Counted from the stretch's first letter, positions 1 through 9,031 are shown. The stretch: DNA of 64,000 nt from Dokdonella sp. (GCA_023228465.1 JALOBC010000012.1:1-64000), one strand, 5' to 3'. Notes: generated by a model from the sequence alone, not told the origin. Made by a program: numbers and translations.

Positions 1-348
1 GCGGTCGACCAGCACCGACAGGTACAGTTCCTTGGCAATGTCGCTGGCGTCGGTGACCAGCACCAGGTTGACCGGCAAGGCGCGCCCGCCCGACTGGTAG
101 GTTTCCATCTGCGTGCCCAGCATGCCCGCGGCGGCGGCCTTGACCTCGTCGGTCGAGCCGCAGAACTTCACGCCCCCCGCCTTGCCACGTCCGCCGGCGT
201 GGATCTGGGCCTTCACCATCCACTGCTCGCCGCCCAGCGCGCGCGCCGCCTCGACCGCGGCTTCAGGGGTGTCGGCCACCTTGCCGGGCGGCACGGGAAT
301 GCCGTAGGCGGCAAACAATTCCTTGGCTTGATATTCGTGAAAGTTCAT
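1..348 (-). CDS. sucC: Succinyl-CoA ligase beta subunit, N-terminal part (runs off window)
   Basis: The first 116 codons of the ADP-forming succinyl-CoA synthetase beta chain are present; the rest lies beyond the left edge. The protein opens [12 protein letters not shown], the standard SucC N-terminus, followed by the ATP-grasp region with [16 protein letters not shown]. SucC binds the nucleotide and, with SucD, interconverts succinyl-CoA and succinate in the TCA cycle in the cytoplasm. The ATG at 348 is the family start. It lies downstream of pilS on the same strand, separated from it by a hairpin terminator, so it probably has its own promoter in the 150 bases before it. Confidence 0.95.
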   Translation of the reverse strand, partial: MNFHEYQAKELFAAYGIPVPPGKVADTPEAAVEAARALGGEQWMVKAQIHAGGRGKAGGVKFCGSTDEVKAAAAGMLGTQMETYQSGGRALPVNLVLVTDASDIAKELYLSVLVDR

Positions 349-470
349 GCAGGCACCTGTGCGTGGGGACACGCCCCGGCCGGTGCGACTGGGCACCGGT
401 GGACGCAATCCGGGAAAGGGCGAACCGAGCCGCCAGAACCGGACTATTGTCGTGGATGGACGGGGGGAAA

Positions 471-498
471 ATCAAAAAGCCGCCGGCGGCGCCCGGCG
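471..498 (-). terminator. Intrinsic terminator after pilS
   Basis: On the minus strand a 6-bp GC stem CGCCGG/CCGGCG with a 6-base loop is followed by GC and a run of five T, then a second T-rich stretch. It sits immediately after the pilS stop codon and before sucC. Confidence 0.75.
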
Positions 499-501
499 AG
501 C

Positions 502-2142
502 TCAGCGCGCGGGTGCGAGCGTGCGCGTAGCCAGCGGCATGCCGGCCGCCATCAGGGTGATGCGAAAGCACGCGCCGCCACCGGCGATCGGCACGTACTC
601 CAGGGTCGCCTGGCTGGCCTCGCTCATCTGCTTGGCAAGGTACAGGCCAAGGCCGGTGCCGTACTCGTGGGTGGTGTAGAACGGCTCGAAGATCTGCGCG
701 GCGACCTTGGGCGGAATGCCCGGGCCACGGTCGATCACTTCCAGCAGCGGCGGGCCCTTGTCGGCGGAGGTGCGCGCGACCACCATCACGCGCGCCGGCT
801 CGTTGGGCTGGCGCCCGTAGCGCAGCGCGTTCTGCACCAGGTTCCACACCACCTGTTGCAGGTGCTGGGTATCGACCATGGCCTCGATGCTGCGGTTCTG
901 CGTGACGGCACGCAGGTAGTCGCCGCCGAGGTCGTTGGATTGCTTGTAATCCTCGACAAAGGCGAGGACCCAGGCATTGAGGTCCACGCTCTCGGGGCGC
1001 GATCGTTCGCGTCGCGACAGCTGCAGGATGTTCTCCACCACCTCGTTGGCACGCGTGCAGTGATTGTTGATGATGTCTACCAGTCGACCGTCCTCGGCCA
1101 CGATCTGCGGCGACTCGGCCAGCAACTGGGCGGCATAGCGGATCGCCGCCAGCGGGTTGCGGATCTCGTGGGCGATCGATGCCGCCAGGCGGCCGAGCGA
1201 GGACAGCGTCAGTTCTTCGGCACGCCGCGACAGCAGCGAAGTATCGTCGAGAAAGATCAGTACGTTGGTATCGTCGTTCGGCGCCAGCCGGGTGAAGCGC
1301 GGGATGACCTCGGCGACATCGGGGGCCAGCGCCACGGCCGTCTGGTCGGTCTTGCCGGAGCGGCGCCAATGGTAGAGCCGACGCGAGAGTTCCGGCGCGA
1401 CCAGGCCCAGCTCGCGCTGGCTCGGCGCCGGGTTGCCGATGAGATGCCAGCCCGACTCATTGATGCGCAGGATGTGGTTGGCCACATCGACCAGCAGCAC
1501 GCCGGTGTTCATGCGCTGGATGATGAGATCGTTGACCTGTTCCAGGTTCAGCAGATCCACGCCGCGTTGCGTGGCCAGATCCTCGGTTGCACGCATGTGG
1601 CGGCCGACGTAGCGCAGCAGCAGGGCCACGGCCACATAGGCGAGGGCCAGCACCGCCGCCTCTGCCAGGTCGCGTTCGCCGGGCGGTGATCCGGTCAGCC
1701 AGGCGACCAGCAGTGGCGCACACACGCCCAATACCGCGATCACCGCAAAGGCGTAGGCGCGCAACGGCAGCAGCAGTGCGGAGATGCCGACGTTGACCAG
1801 CAGCATCAGGGGCACGATGCCGCGCCCGGACAGCGCCATCAGCACCAGGGCAGCAGCGGCGATATCGAGCACCAGGGTGAAGCTGATGGCATTGGCCAGG
1901 TTGTGGCGCAGGCGGTCGGTGCCGGCCAGCACCACCAGGGCGATGACCAGGTAGGCGATGGCCACCGTCTGGCCCAGCAGCGGGCGCGTGACCTTTACCC
2001 ATTCGCCTGCATAGGGGGCGAAGATCAGGCCGGCATAGACCGCAGCTTCGAGGCAGCGGTAGAGATTGAGGAAATAGAGTTCGCGCCGGGTGATGTCACC
2101 CGGTGATTCGGCTGCGTTGCGCGCGGCAAGGTCGGCGGTCAC
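502..2142 (-). CDS. pilS: Type IV pilus two-component sensor kinase PilS
   Basis: Membrane histidine kinase of 546 residues that in the family phosphorylates PilR to control pilin transcription. About 190 N-terminal residues contain several hydrophobic segments (six membrane passes are usual), then a PAS-like region, then the kinase core. The H-box SIAHEIRNPL has its phospho-acceptor at His325. The N-box NLVQNALRY and the G-boxes DRGPGIP and GTGLGLYLAKQM follow. The GTG at 2142 was chosen because the frame upstream of it is low-complexity, not PilS-like sequence. The partner pilR is divergent, with 188 bases between them. Confidence 0.9.
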   Translation of the reverse strand: MTADLAARNAAESPGDITRRELYFLNLYRCLEAAVYAGLIFAPYAGEWVKVTRPLLGQTVAIAYLVIALVVLAGTDRLRHNLANAISFTLVLDIAAAALVLMALSGRGIVPLMLLVNVGISALLLPLRAYAFAVIAVLGVCAPLLVAWLTGSPPGERDLAEAAVLALAYVAVALLLRYVGRHMRATEDLATQRGVDLLNLEQVNDLIIQRMNTGVLLVDVANHILRINESGWHLIGNPAPSQRELGLVAPELSRRLYHWRRSGKTDQTAVALAPDVAEVIPRFTRLAPNDDTNVLIFLDDTSLLSRRAEELTLSSLGRLAASIAHEIRNPLAAIRYAAQLLAESPQIVAEDGRLVDIINNHCTRANEVVENILQLSRRERSRPESVDLNAWVLAFVEDYKQSNDLGGDYLRAVTQNRSIEAMVDTQHLQQVVWNLVQNALRYGRQPNEPARVMVVARTSADKGPPLLEVIDRGPGIPPKVAAQIFEPFYTTHEYGTGLGLYLAKQMSEASQATLEYVPIAGGGACFRITLMAAGMPLATRTLAPAR

Positions 2143-2330
2143 GACATCCCCATGGGCACAGTATATCGTTGCCGCCCGCCCGCAACTGCCCGCGCGGGCG
2201 CATTTTTCGTCGGCTGGCCGCGCCGCGACCGCAAGCCAGGCAGGGCCTTCGGCACGCGCGCTTTGCCTTGCCGGGCTGCACGATCTAACCTTGCACAATC
2301 CACTTGCGTCCGCGAGTACCGCCAACGCCC

Positions 2331-3737
2331 ATGAGCAAGCATTACGCACTGGTCGTCGATGACGAGCGCGACATCCGTGAGCTGTTGACGCTCACGCTGG
2401 GCCGCATGGACCTCATCGTCGAGACCGCGGCAACCGTCGGCGAGGCGCGCGAACGCCTGGCCAGCCGCAACTATGCCCTGTGTTTCACCGACATGCGCCT
2501 GCCGGACGGTTCCGGGCAGGAGATCATCGCCATCATCGCGGCGCAGTACCCGGATACCCCGGTGGCGATGATCACCGCTTATGGCAATGTCGATGCCGCA
2601 GTCGATGCCCTCAAGGCGGGCGCCTTCGATTTCGTCTCCAAACCGGTCGATATCTCGGTCCTGCGCCGGCTGGTGCAGACGGCCCTGCGCCTGTCCGAGG
2701 AAAAACGCAGCGACCACACGGCCAGCAGCGCGCGCCTGATCGGCGACTCGCCGGCCATGCAGGAGCTGCGCACCACCATCGGCAAGGTGGCGCGCAGCCA
2801 GGCGCCGGTCTACATCGCCGGTGAATCGGGCACGGGCAAGGAACTGGTCGCACGCATGATCCACGAACTGGGTCCGCGTGCCGCGGCGCCGTTCGTGCCG
2901 GTGAACTGCGGCGCCATTCCGTCCGAGTTGATGGAAAGCGAGTTCTTCGGCCACAAGCGCGGCAGCTTCACCGGTGCCCAGGCGGACAAGGAAGGCCTGT
3001 TCCACGCTGCCCAGGGCGGCACGCTGTTCCTGGACGAGGTGGCGGAATTGCCCGTGCACATGCAGGTGAAGCTGCTGCGGGTGATCCAGGAAAAGGCGGT
3101 GCGCCCGATCGGTGCGCGCGCCGAAGTCGGCATCGACGTGCGCATCCTCTCGGCGACGCACAAGAACCTCGCGCGGCTGGTCGAGATCGGCGCCTTCCGG
3201 CAGGATCTCTTCTACCGCATCAACGTGATCGAGCTGCGCGTGCCGCCCCTGCGCGAGCGGCGCGAGGACATCCCCCAACTGGCCGCGCGCATGCTCGACC
3301 GCCTGGCCGGCGAGAATGGCGGCATGCCGCCCGCGCAGCTGATGCCCGATGCGCTGCGCGCCCTGGGCGTCTATGATTTTCCCGGCAACGTGCGCGAGCT
3401 GGAAAACGTCCTGGAGCGTGCGGTTGCGCTATGCGAGGACAGCCGCATCACGGTCGATGACCTGCGCCTGAGCGGCGCGGGGGGCGGGCATGATGCTTCC
3501 TCGATGCCGGCGTCGTCGCCGGGGCTGGGCGGCACGCATCCGCCAGGCTGGGCGCACGAGCCGCCCGACGACGAAGGATTTCCCAATGACCTGGCCAGCG
3601 CGGTCGCCGAAACCGAGCGCGCCGCCATCCTCAAGGCGCTGGAAGCCACGCGCTGGAATCGTACTTCGGCAGCCCGCCAGCTCGGCCTGACCTTGCGCCA
3701 GCTCCGCTACCGGCTGGAAAAGCTCGGCATCGAATAA
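2331..3737 (+). CDS. pilR: Sigma-54-dependent response regulator PilR
   Basis: NtrC-family activator of 468 residues. A receiver domain at about 1-120 has the acidic pair DD at 10-11 and phospho-acceptor Asp54 (FTDMRLPDG). The sigma-54 AAA+ domain follows, with Walker A GESGTGKE near 164 and the sigma-54 contact loop GSFTGA near 210, a common variant of GAFTGA. A Fis-type helix-turn-helix occupies roughly 425-466 (TSAARQLGLTLRQLRYRLEKLG). It is expected to activate pilin genes through RpoN when phosphorylated by PilS. The ATG at 2331 gives the canonical MSKHYALVVDDE start; an upstream in-frame TTG is not needed. Confidence 0.93.
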   Translation: MSKHYALVVDDERDIRELLTLTLGRMDLIVETAATVGEARERLASRNYALCFTDMRLPDGSGQEIIAIIAAQYPDTPVAMITAYGNVDAAVDALKAGAFDFVSKPVDISVLRRLVQTALRLSEEKRSDHTASSARLIGDSPAMQELRTTIGKVARSQAPVYIAGESGTGKELVARMIHELGPRAAAPFVPVNCGAIPSELMESEFFGHKRGSFTGAQADKEGLFHAAQGGTLFLDEVAELPVHMQVKLLRVIQEKAVRPIGARAEVGIDVRILSATHKNLARLVEIGAFRQDLFYRINVIELRVPPLRERREDIPQLAARMLDRLAGENGGMPPAQLMPDALRALGVYDFPGNVRELENVLERAVALCEDSRITVDDLRLSGAGGGHDASSMPASSPGLGGTHPPGWAHEPPDDEGFPNDLASAVAETERAAILKALEATRWNRTSAARQLGLTLRQLRYRLEKLGIE

Positions 3738-3824
3738 CCGGCGCCACGCAGCACTGCGTGTCGGCGGTATTGCGCCGTCCGCGCCAGAGGTCAGCCGAAA
3801 TCCGCGCAGGACTTCGATGAAACC

Positions 3825-3857
3825 GCGCTGGCCGACGCCTCGGGCGTCGGCCAGCGC
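3825..3857. terminator. Perfect 15-bp hairpin between convergent genes
   Basis: Bases 3825-3839 and 3843-3857 are exact reverse complements around a 3-base loop (TCG). The hairpin lies between the stop of pilR and the stop of the convergent SRPBCC gene, where a bidirectional terminator is expected. Neither side has a clear T-run, so termination is inferred from position and stem strength. Confidence 0.55.
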
Positions 3858-3864
3858 ATCCGCG

Positions 3865-5103
3865 TCAGAGCTGGAACGGCAGGTACACCTTGTACTCGTG
3901 CGCATCCTCGGCCACATCGGGCGAGGAGACCATCTCATCCCAGAAGCGACCGAGCGTGGCGTCCTGGTTGTAATGGTAGCCATGCGTCTCGGCGTAGGCG
4001 CGCAGGTTGAGGCGCAGCAACGGCAACGCCGCCGCACTGCCGGTGTAGTCACTGACCAGGGCCTTGCCGGCGTACCACATGGTGGCGCGTACATGGGCAT
4101 CGACGACCAGCATGCCCTCGTCATCCAGGCTGCCCGGCTGTGGGCCGGTCGCCTCGCCCGCCTTGTCCGCGTCGCCTTGCGCGGCGCCTTCCTCGCCCTC
4201 GTCGCCTTCATCAGCCGTCCCCGCCTCGCTGGGGGTCGCTTCGCCGGCATCGGTGGCCAGGCCACGCTTGACCGGCGGCTGGATGGTGTAGGTCTTGCCG
4301 TTCTCGGTGAAGCTGGTCGCATTGACCGGCACGGCCACGGCGAAACTGTAGTCCTCGTCGCCCCAGTTGGTGGTGATCGTCATGATCGGACCGTCCGGTT
4401 TCAGGCCGGCCTTCTCGATGGCGTCGCCGATCTGTTCCAGCGCGGCATAGGTGGCGTCCTGCACGTCGGCCAGGGTGCGTGGCGCCTTGGTGTTGACGAG
4501 GAAGATCGGCTTGGCGGCGACCTCGACGACCCGGATGTCCTGGTCGCTGTAGTCGGTGTTCGGGAAACCGGCCAGCAACGCGGCCAGGCCGTTCAGGCTG
4601 CCCTGGATGACGGCTGCCGGCGTGCCATTGATGTACAGGCCGGCATAGCGCCACAGCAGGTTCCAGCCGTAGTCCACGTCATAGGCGACGCGGATGCTGG
4701 TGGTCTTGCCGTTCGGCGAGGGCACCAGCGTAATGGTGTAGAACTTGTTGGTACCGACCCAGTTGTTGTCGACCTTGATCCTGACCTGCTGATCCTGCTC
4801 GTCGGAGACGATCTCCAGGCTGCCATCGCCGATCTTCGGCTGGCTGCTCGACCATGTCACCCGCGCGCCCGGCCCGGATTCGGGGCCTTCCAGGGTCATT
4901 CGCACCGCCGGATCGAAACCGCGCAGGCCCGACCATTGCGGATAGCGACGGAAGGTATCGACGGAATCGAAGATCTGCCGCACGGGGCTGGACACCTCGA
5001 CCCGGCGTTCGATGTGTCCGTGGCGTGGCAGCAGCACACCCACCACTGCCGCCAGCACGGCCACGATCAACAATGAAATGAGAATTTCTAAAATGCGAAT
5101 CAT
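3865..5103 (-). CDS. Membrane-anchored SRPBCC/GyrI-like effector-binding protein
   Basis: Protein of 412 residues. A single hydrophobic anchor (about 3-22) is followed by an SRPBCC/polyketide-cyclase-like region (IERRVEVSSPVRQIFDSVDTFRRYPQWSG) and then a GyrI/AraC effector-binding-like region reaching the C-terminus. The second region is split by an acidic low-complexity stretch of about 45 residues rich in Glu, Asp, Gly and Ala. Such proteins are thought to bind small hydrophobic ligands; the ligand is unknown here. The ATG at 5103 has GGAG nine bases upstream; the ATG at 5112 abuts the GGAG and is less likely. It follows a two-component pair on the same strand after a 177-base gap. Confidence 0.75.
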   Translation of the reverse strand: MIRILEILISLLIVAVLAAVVGVLLPRHGHIERRVEVSSPVRQIFDSVDTFRRYPQWSGLRGFDPAVRMTLEGPESGPGARVTWSSSQPKIGDGSLEIVSDEQDQQVRIKVDNNWVGTNKFYTITLVPSPNGKTTSIRVAYDVDYGWNLLWRYAGLYINGTPAAVIQGSLNGLAALLAGFPNTDYSDQDIRVVEVAAKPIFLVNTKAPRTLADVQDATYAALEQIGDAIEKAGLKPDGPIMTITTNWGDEDYSFAVAVPVNATSFTENGKTYTIQPPVKRGLATDAGEATPSEAGTADEGDEGEEGAAQGDADKAGEATGPQPGSLDDEGMLVVDAHVRATMWYAGKALVSDYTGSAAALPLLRLNLRAYAETHGYHYNQDATLGRFWDEMVSSPDVAEDAHEYKVYLPFQL

Positions 5104-5280
5104 CCGAGCCATCTCCAGTACGTCAGCCAACACCGGCGGCGGACGCAGAAAGGTCCGTATCGGGCATGCCGCAGCCCCCAGCCTGCACCCCTGCGTCGCG
5201 CCCCCGGGGCGGACCAAGATGGCGATGTTACTGGACTACCGGCCCGGAACGCCATGCCCGAAAGCCGGCACCGGGCACGC

Positions 5281-5937
5281 CTACACGACGCCAAGCTCGA
5301 AGGCCTTGAGCACGGCGCGTGTGCGATCGCGCACGCCCAGCTTCGAAAGGATGTTGGAGACATGGTTCTTGACCGTACCTTCGGCGACGCCCAGAGAGCC
5401 GGCAATCTCGCGGTTGCTGTAGCCACCGGCCATCAGGCGCAGGATCTCGGTCTCGCGTTCGGTCAGCGGATCGGGCCGATCCAGACTGGTGAACTCGTTG
5501 TGCATGCGTCCGAGACCGGCAAGCAGCCGCTGCGTCACCACCGGCGACACCAGCGAACCTCCCGCGGCGACCGTGCGCACCGCATCCACCAGTTGCTCCA
5601 GCGAGACGTCCTTCAACAGATAGCCGCGCGCGCCGGCCTGCAGCCCGGCAAGCACCAGCTGGTCGTCATCGAAGGTGGTCAGGATGATGGTCGGCGGCAG
5701 CGTGCCGCGCTGACCCAGTGCCTTGAGCACGTCCAGGCCGGACAGCCCGGGCATGCGCATGTCCAGCAGCACCACGTCGGGCTTGACCCGCGGGATGAGC
5801 TCCACCGCTTCGCTGCCATCGGCCGCCTCGGCCACCACGCGCACGTGGTCGGACAGTTCCAGCAGCGAGCGGATGCCCTGGCGCACCAGGGTCTGGTCAT
5901 CGACCAGGCAAACCTCGATGCGTACGTCTTTGCTCAT
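5281..5937 (-). CDS. NarL/LuxR-family response regulator
   Basis: Protein of 218 residues with a receiver domain (acidic pair near 13-14, phospho-acceptor Asp59 in VLLDMRMPG, and the conserved Lys in YLLKD) and a C-terminal LuxR-type helix-turn-helix (LTERETEILRLMAGGYSNRE, then VKNHVSNILSKL). It is the DNA-binding output of the pair. Its ATG overlaps the kinase stop by four bases (ATGA), so the two are translationally coupled. No target can be named from the sequence. Confidence 0.92.
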   Translation of the reverse strand: MSKDVRIEVCLVDDQTLVRQGIRSLLELSDHVRVVAEAADGSEAVELIPRVKPDVVLLDMRMPGLSGLDVLKALGQRGTLPPTIILTTFDDDQLVLAGLQAGARGYLLKDVSLEQLVDAVRTVAAGGSLVSPVVTQRLLAGLGRMHNEFTSLDRPDPLTERETEILRLMAGGYSNREIAGSLGVAEGTVKNHVSNILSKLGVRDRTRAVLKAFELGVV

Positions 5938-7121
5938 GCGGCATTCTCCAGTGGCAGTGAGGCGTCGATGGTGAAGCCGCGCCCGCCGGCCGTGACCACG
6001 TCCAGCCGGCCGCCGAACTCGGCCAGGCGTTCGCGCATGCCAACCAGCCCGTTGCCGGGGCGGAAGCCGGGCGCGCCATGGCCATCGTCGTGCGCGTGGA
6101 TCGCCATGCGCCGGTCCTCGCTGCGTTCGAAGCGCAGCCACAGGTTGCGGGCACCGGCATGGCGAATGGTATTGGTGATGATTTCCTGCGCACAACGCAG
6201 CAAGACCTGCGCGCGCCGCGGATCCTCGACGCTGAAGCGCGGCGGCAGTTCCAGGTGGATCACCAGGCCCGGCACGCCTTCGACCAGGTTGCGCAGTGCC
6301 TCGGTCAGGTCGAGGCTGTCGCCCTCGCGCAACTGGCTGACGACTTCCCGCACATCGCCCAGCAGGCGCTTGGCCACCGACTGCGCCTTGGCAACGTGTT
6401 CTTCGGCGGGTCCGGTGGCCAGGTGGCGCGCCACCTCCAGGTTGAGGCTGAGCGCGGTCAGGTGGTGGCCGATCAGGTCGTGCAGCTCGCGTGAAATGCG
6501 CATGCGCTCGGCCAGCCGGCTCGATTCGGCAAGCAGCGTGCGCGTCGCGCGCAGTTCGGAATTGAGGCGCCGCTGCTCGTCGCGCGCCTCCACCTGCCGC
6601 TTGGTGACGAAGGACGTGACAAAGGCCAGCACGATGAAGCCGAGGTAGAGACTGGACTGCAGGAAGGCATCCCCCAGGCTGAACACCGGTTCGCGGATGC
6701 TTGCAAACACCGGAATGAGCGAAAAGTTCTGCAGGATCATCCACGCCACCGCAACCTTCAGCGGCAGCAACCAGGGCAGCACCACGGCGATCACCGCCAG
6801 CAGCAGGGCGCCAATGCCCCCCTGGCTGAACCAGCCAATCGCCACCACCATGATGTTGAGAACCAGCAGCAGCACGATTTGTACCGCCCGGCGCAACGGC
6901 GAGGGGCTGCGCACGCCCAGGTCGCGGGTGAGATACCAGTACACCACCCCGAACACCACGTAGCAGCCCAGCCACAGGTGCGCATAGCTGGTCGGCAACT
7001 GCTTGAGCGCCAGGTCGCCGACGATGGTCTGGTAGCGCAGGAACGGCGTGCCAACGCTGACAAACTGGATCAGGCCGGCATAGCGCAACAGCTGGATGTG
7101 GTTGAAGCGGGGCCAGATCAT
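5934..7121 (-). CDS. DesK/NarX-type sensor histidine kinase
   Basis: Membrane kinase of 395 residues. About 180 N-terminal residues hold several transmembrane segments with no obvious extracellular domain. The HisKA_3 motif RISRELHDLIGHHL follows, with phospho-acceptor His214, and then the ATPase with HDDGHGAPGF and GNGLVGMRERL. This layout is typical of DesK-like kinases that sense membrane state or intramembrane signals. The start MIWPRFNHIQ at 7121 was chosen because residues before it are Arg-rich and not family-like. It overlaps the downstream regulator by four bases. Confidence 0.88.
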   Translation of the reverse strand: MIWPRFNHIQLLRYAGLIQFVSVGTPFLRYQTIVGDLALKQLPTSYAHLWLGCYVVFGVVYWYLTRDLGVRSPSPLRRAVQIVLLLVLNIMVVAIGWFSQGGIGALLLAVIAVVLPWLLPLKVAVAWMILQNFSLIPVFASIREPVFSLGDAFLQSSLYLGFIVLAFVTSFVTKRQVEARDEQRRLNSELRATRTLLAESSRLAERMRISRELHDLIGHHLTALSLNLEVARHLATGPAEEHVAKAQSVAKRLLGDVREVVSQLREGDSLDLTEALRNLVEGVPGLVIHLELPPRFSVEDPRRAQVLLRCAQEIITNTIRHAGARNLWLRFERSEDRRMAIHAHDDGHGAPGFRPGNGLVGMRERLAEFGGRLDVVTAGGRGFTIDASLPLENAA

Positions 7122-7274
7122 GGGCTCGGCGCGGGCGCCATCTCGCAATGCGCGTCGTGAGGGAATTGCCCTGCGCACCTCCCCGGCCCAGGATCAGGCG
7201 CGGGAGCGATGCACGGTTGGCGTAATCTACCCGATCCGGCTGCAGCAAGGCGCGCGCAGGACCGGCACGCGCAA

Positions 7275-7973
7275 TCAGGTACCGCGCACCGCGCGCTGCT
7301 CGGCCACCGTCAGGGCTACCTTGTCGCGCAGGTACACCGGCAGGGCCTGGGCCGCCGGTACGCCGGCACCGGCCGCCAGCCGCGGGGCGGCAAGCCGTGC
7401 CACTTCGGCGGCCTGCGGAAAGCGTACGGCATCCACCCAGACCGGATCGGCCGGCAGGCGGGCACGCAGCTGCCCCGGATAGGTGCCCCAGCCGGTGCCG
7501 ATGACGGCCCAGCCAGGGGCGATCGGCAGTTGCAGCGCATCCGGTGGACCGACCCACTCGTCGGCCAACGCCTCGAGGGCATCAGCGGCCGTGCGCCGGA
7601 ACACGCCGCCATAGACCTCGCCCATGCGCGCGTCGATCACCGCCAGCACCGGCAGGTCGCCTGCCGGGGCCTGCAGTGCCAGGGCGGCCAGCGAGGACAC
7701 CGGCACCACCGGCAGATCCAGCCCGAGCGCGACGCCCTGGGCCGCGGAGATGGCCAGGCGTACGCCGGTGAATGCACCCGGTCCGCAGCCGACCGCCACG
7801 CCCTGCAGCGCGCTCTTTTGCAATCCGGCCTCGGCCAGCACCGCCTCGCACATCGGCAACAGCAGTTCGGCGTGGCGGCGCGGCGCCAGCTCGCTGCGCA
7901 CCAGCAGCGCGTCACCGACCAGCAGGGCGACGGAGCAGGATTCGGTGGAGGTTTCGATGGCGAGGAGGTTCAT
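7275..7973 (-). CDS. tsaB: tRNA t6A37 biosynthesis protein TsaB
   Basis: Protein of 232 residues in the ASKHA fold. It opens MNLLAIETSTESCSVAL and carries GCGPGAFTGVRL, the TsaB signatures. TsaB partners TsaD and TsaE to make N6-threonylcarbamoyladenosine at position 37 of ANN-decoding tRNAs. The start ATG at 7973 is fixed by the conserved N-terminus. It lies upstream of the two-component genes on the same strand, 153 bases away, and is divergent from the exonuclease gene. Confidence 0.93.
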   Translation of the reverse strand: MNLLAIETSTESCSVALLVGDALLVRSELAPRRHAELLLPMCEAVLAEAGLQKSALQGVAVGCGPGAFTGVRLAISAAQGVALGLDLPVVPVSSLAALALQAPAGDLPVLAVIDARMGEVYGGVFRRTAADALEALADEWVGPPDALQLPIAPGWAVIGTGWGTYPGQLRARLPADPVWVDAVRFPQAAEVARLAAPRLAAGAGVPAAQALPVYLRDKVALTVAEQRAVRGT

Positions 7974-8032
7974 TGCGCCATTGTATCTGCCGGCGTGTTG
8001 CGTGCCCGCCTGGCACCGAAGCCGGGCGTACA

Positions 8033-8127
8033 TCCGATGCGGGGCGATTGACGGGCCGCGCATCGCGGGCGAGAGTGGGCCATGCGACCAGATGAACGGA
8101 CAGCGGGCCTGCGGACGGTGACGCAGC
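8033..8127 (+). repeat. Left inverted-repeat segment flanking the exonuclease gene
   Basis: Bases 8033-8055 (TCCGATGCGGGGCGATTGAC plus GGG) recur in inverted orientation at 8929-8951 with 20 of 23 matches. An 11-base block at 8117-8127 (GGTGACGCAGC) recurs exactly inverted at 8920-8930. On the right side the two blocks are fused end to end; on the left they are about 60 bases apart. The pair brackets the exonuclease gene. Confidence 0.65.
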
Positions 8128-8248
8128 GACCAAGAGCAGTGCGCCCGGGGCCTGACGGCGGCGCAGCGTGGGCGCAACACACTGGCGTGACAGCGCGCGC
8201 GGTCGAGACCGGCATCGAATCCGGATCGTCGTCGCGAGGGCTGCAGCC

Positions 8249-8812
8249 ATGATCGCCGAACGCTATTTGGTCATCGATCTGGAAGCGACTTGCGATGACG
8301 ACCCGCAGCGTCGCCAGGTGCCGGTAGGTCAGTGCGAGATCATCGAGATCGGCGCGGTGATGGTCGAGCGCGAAGGCTGGCGCGTGATCGACGAGTTCGA
8401 CATCTTCGTGCGACCGGTGCGGCATCCGCGCCTGACTGCGTTCTGTACCCGGCTGACCTCGATCACGCAGGCTGAGGTGGATGCCGCGCCGACCTTTCCC
8501 GAGGCCATCGACCGCTTCAAGGCATGGCTGCGCCAGCATGAAGGATTCGCGTTCGGCTCTTGGGGCAACTACGACCGCTTGCAAATCCTGCAGGATTGCG
8601 CATACCACCGCATCGCCTACCCGATCGCTGCGCCCCACGTGAACATCAAGACGGAGTTTTCGGCGCGCCAGCGCGTGAAGAAGCTCGGCCTGGGGCAAGC
8701 CATCGAACGCGCCGGTCTGACCTTCACCGGCACACCGCATCGCGGCGTCGATGACGCGCGCAACGCCGCCAGGCTCCTGCCCTACGCGTTCGGCGACGCG
8801 CGCGTGCCGTGA
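8249..8812 (+). CDS. DEDD-type 3'-5' exonuclease (ERI-1/KapD-like)
   Basis: Protein of 187 residues with an RNase T/DnaQ-like exonuclease fold. The first catalytic motif is YLVIDLEATC (Asp and Glu), the second involves FGSWGNYDRLQIL, and the last is HRGVDDARNAARL with the general-base His and catalytic Asp. That spacing is typical of the ERI-1/KapD group, which trims single-stranded RNA or DNA ends. The physiological substrate is unknown. It is a lone gene on the plus strand, bracketed by imperfect inverted repeats, and its last codons (8777-8800) are duplicated in inverted orientation just downstream. Confidence 0.85.
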   Translation: MIAERYLVIDLEATCDDDPQRRQVPVGQCEIIEIGAVMVEREGWRVIDEFDIFVRPVRHPRLTAFCTRLTSITQAEVDAAPTFPEAIDRFKAWLRQHEGFAFGSWGNYDRLQILQDCAYHRIAYPIAAPHVNIKTEFSARQRVKKLGLGQAIERAGLTFTGTPHRGVDDARNAARLLPYAFGDARVP

Positions 8813-8919
8813 AGGTGACGGTTCGGTGCGATCCCGACTGCCATGTGCGGCGGAGATGACGATTGGCGATCGAATCGTCCCGCTCGGGGCGCATGATGAC
8901 TGGCGCGACAGGTAGGCGG

Positions 8920-8989
8920 GCTGCGTCACCCGTCAATCGCCCCGTGCCGGACACCACGCCCCGACCGCGTCGCCGAAAGCGTAGGGCAG
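8920..8989 (-). repeat. Right inverted-repeat segment with inverted copy of exonuclease 3' end
   Basis: Bases 8966-8989 match the reverse complement of the exonuclease coding end (8777-8800) at 23 of 24 positions. Bases 8920-8951 match the reverse complement of two blocks upstream of the gene (8033-8055 and 8117-8127). Two inverted matches this long in 70 bases are unlikely by chance. Confidence 0.65.
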
Positions 8990-9002
8990 CACTCATGGAC
9001 AT

Positions 9003-9031
9003 GAACCGCCCTGGCTTTCCCGGGGCGGTTC
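9003..9031. terminator. 9-bp hairpin downstream of tRNA-Lys
   Basis: GAACCGCCC pairs with GGGCGGTTC across an 11-base centre. It lies about 95 bases beyond the tRNA 3' end and beyond the exonuclease stop, so it could end transcription from either side. There is no T-run, so this is a weak call. Confidence 0.4.

Noticed and set aside
3738..3864. Attachment site suggested by the long perfect palindrome
   Set aside because: No integrase, no second copy and no direct repeats; its position between convergent genes fits a terminator.
5281..7557. A 758-codon open frame suggesting a kinase-regulator fusion
   Set aside because: Only its last 218 codons are a real protein; the upstream part is an out-of-frame reading of the kinase gene and tsaB. 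The kinase and regulator are separate genes with an ATGA overlap.
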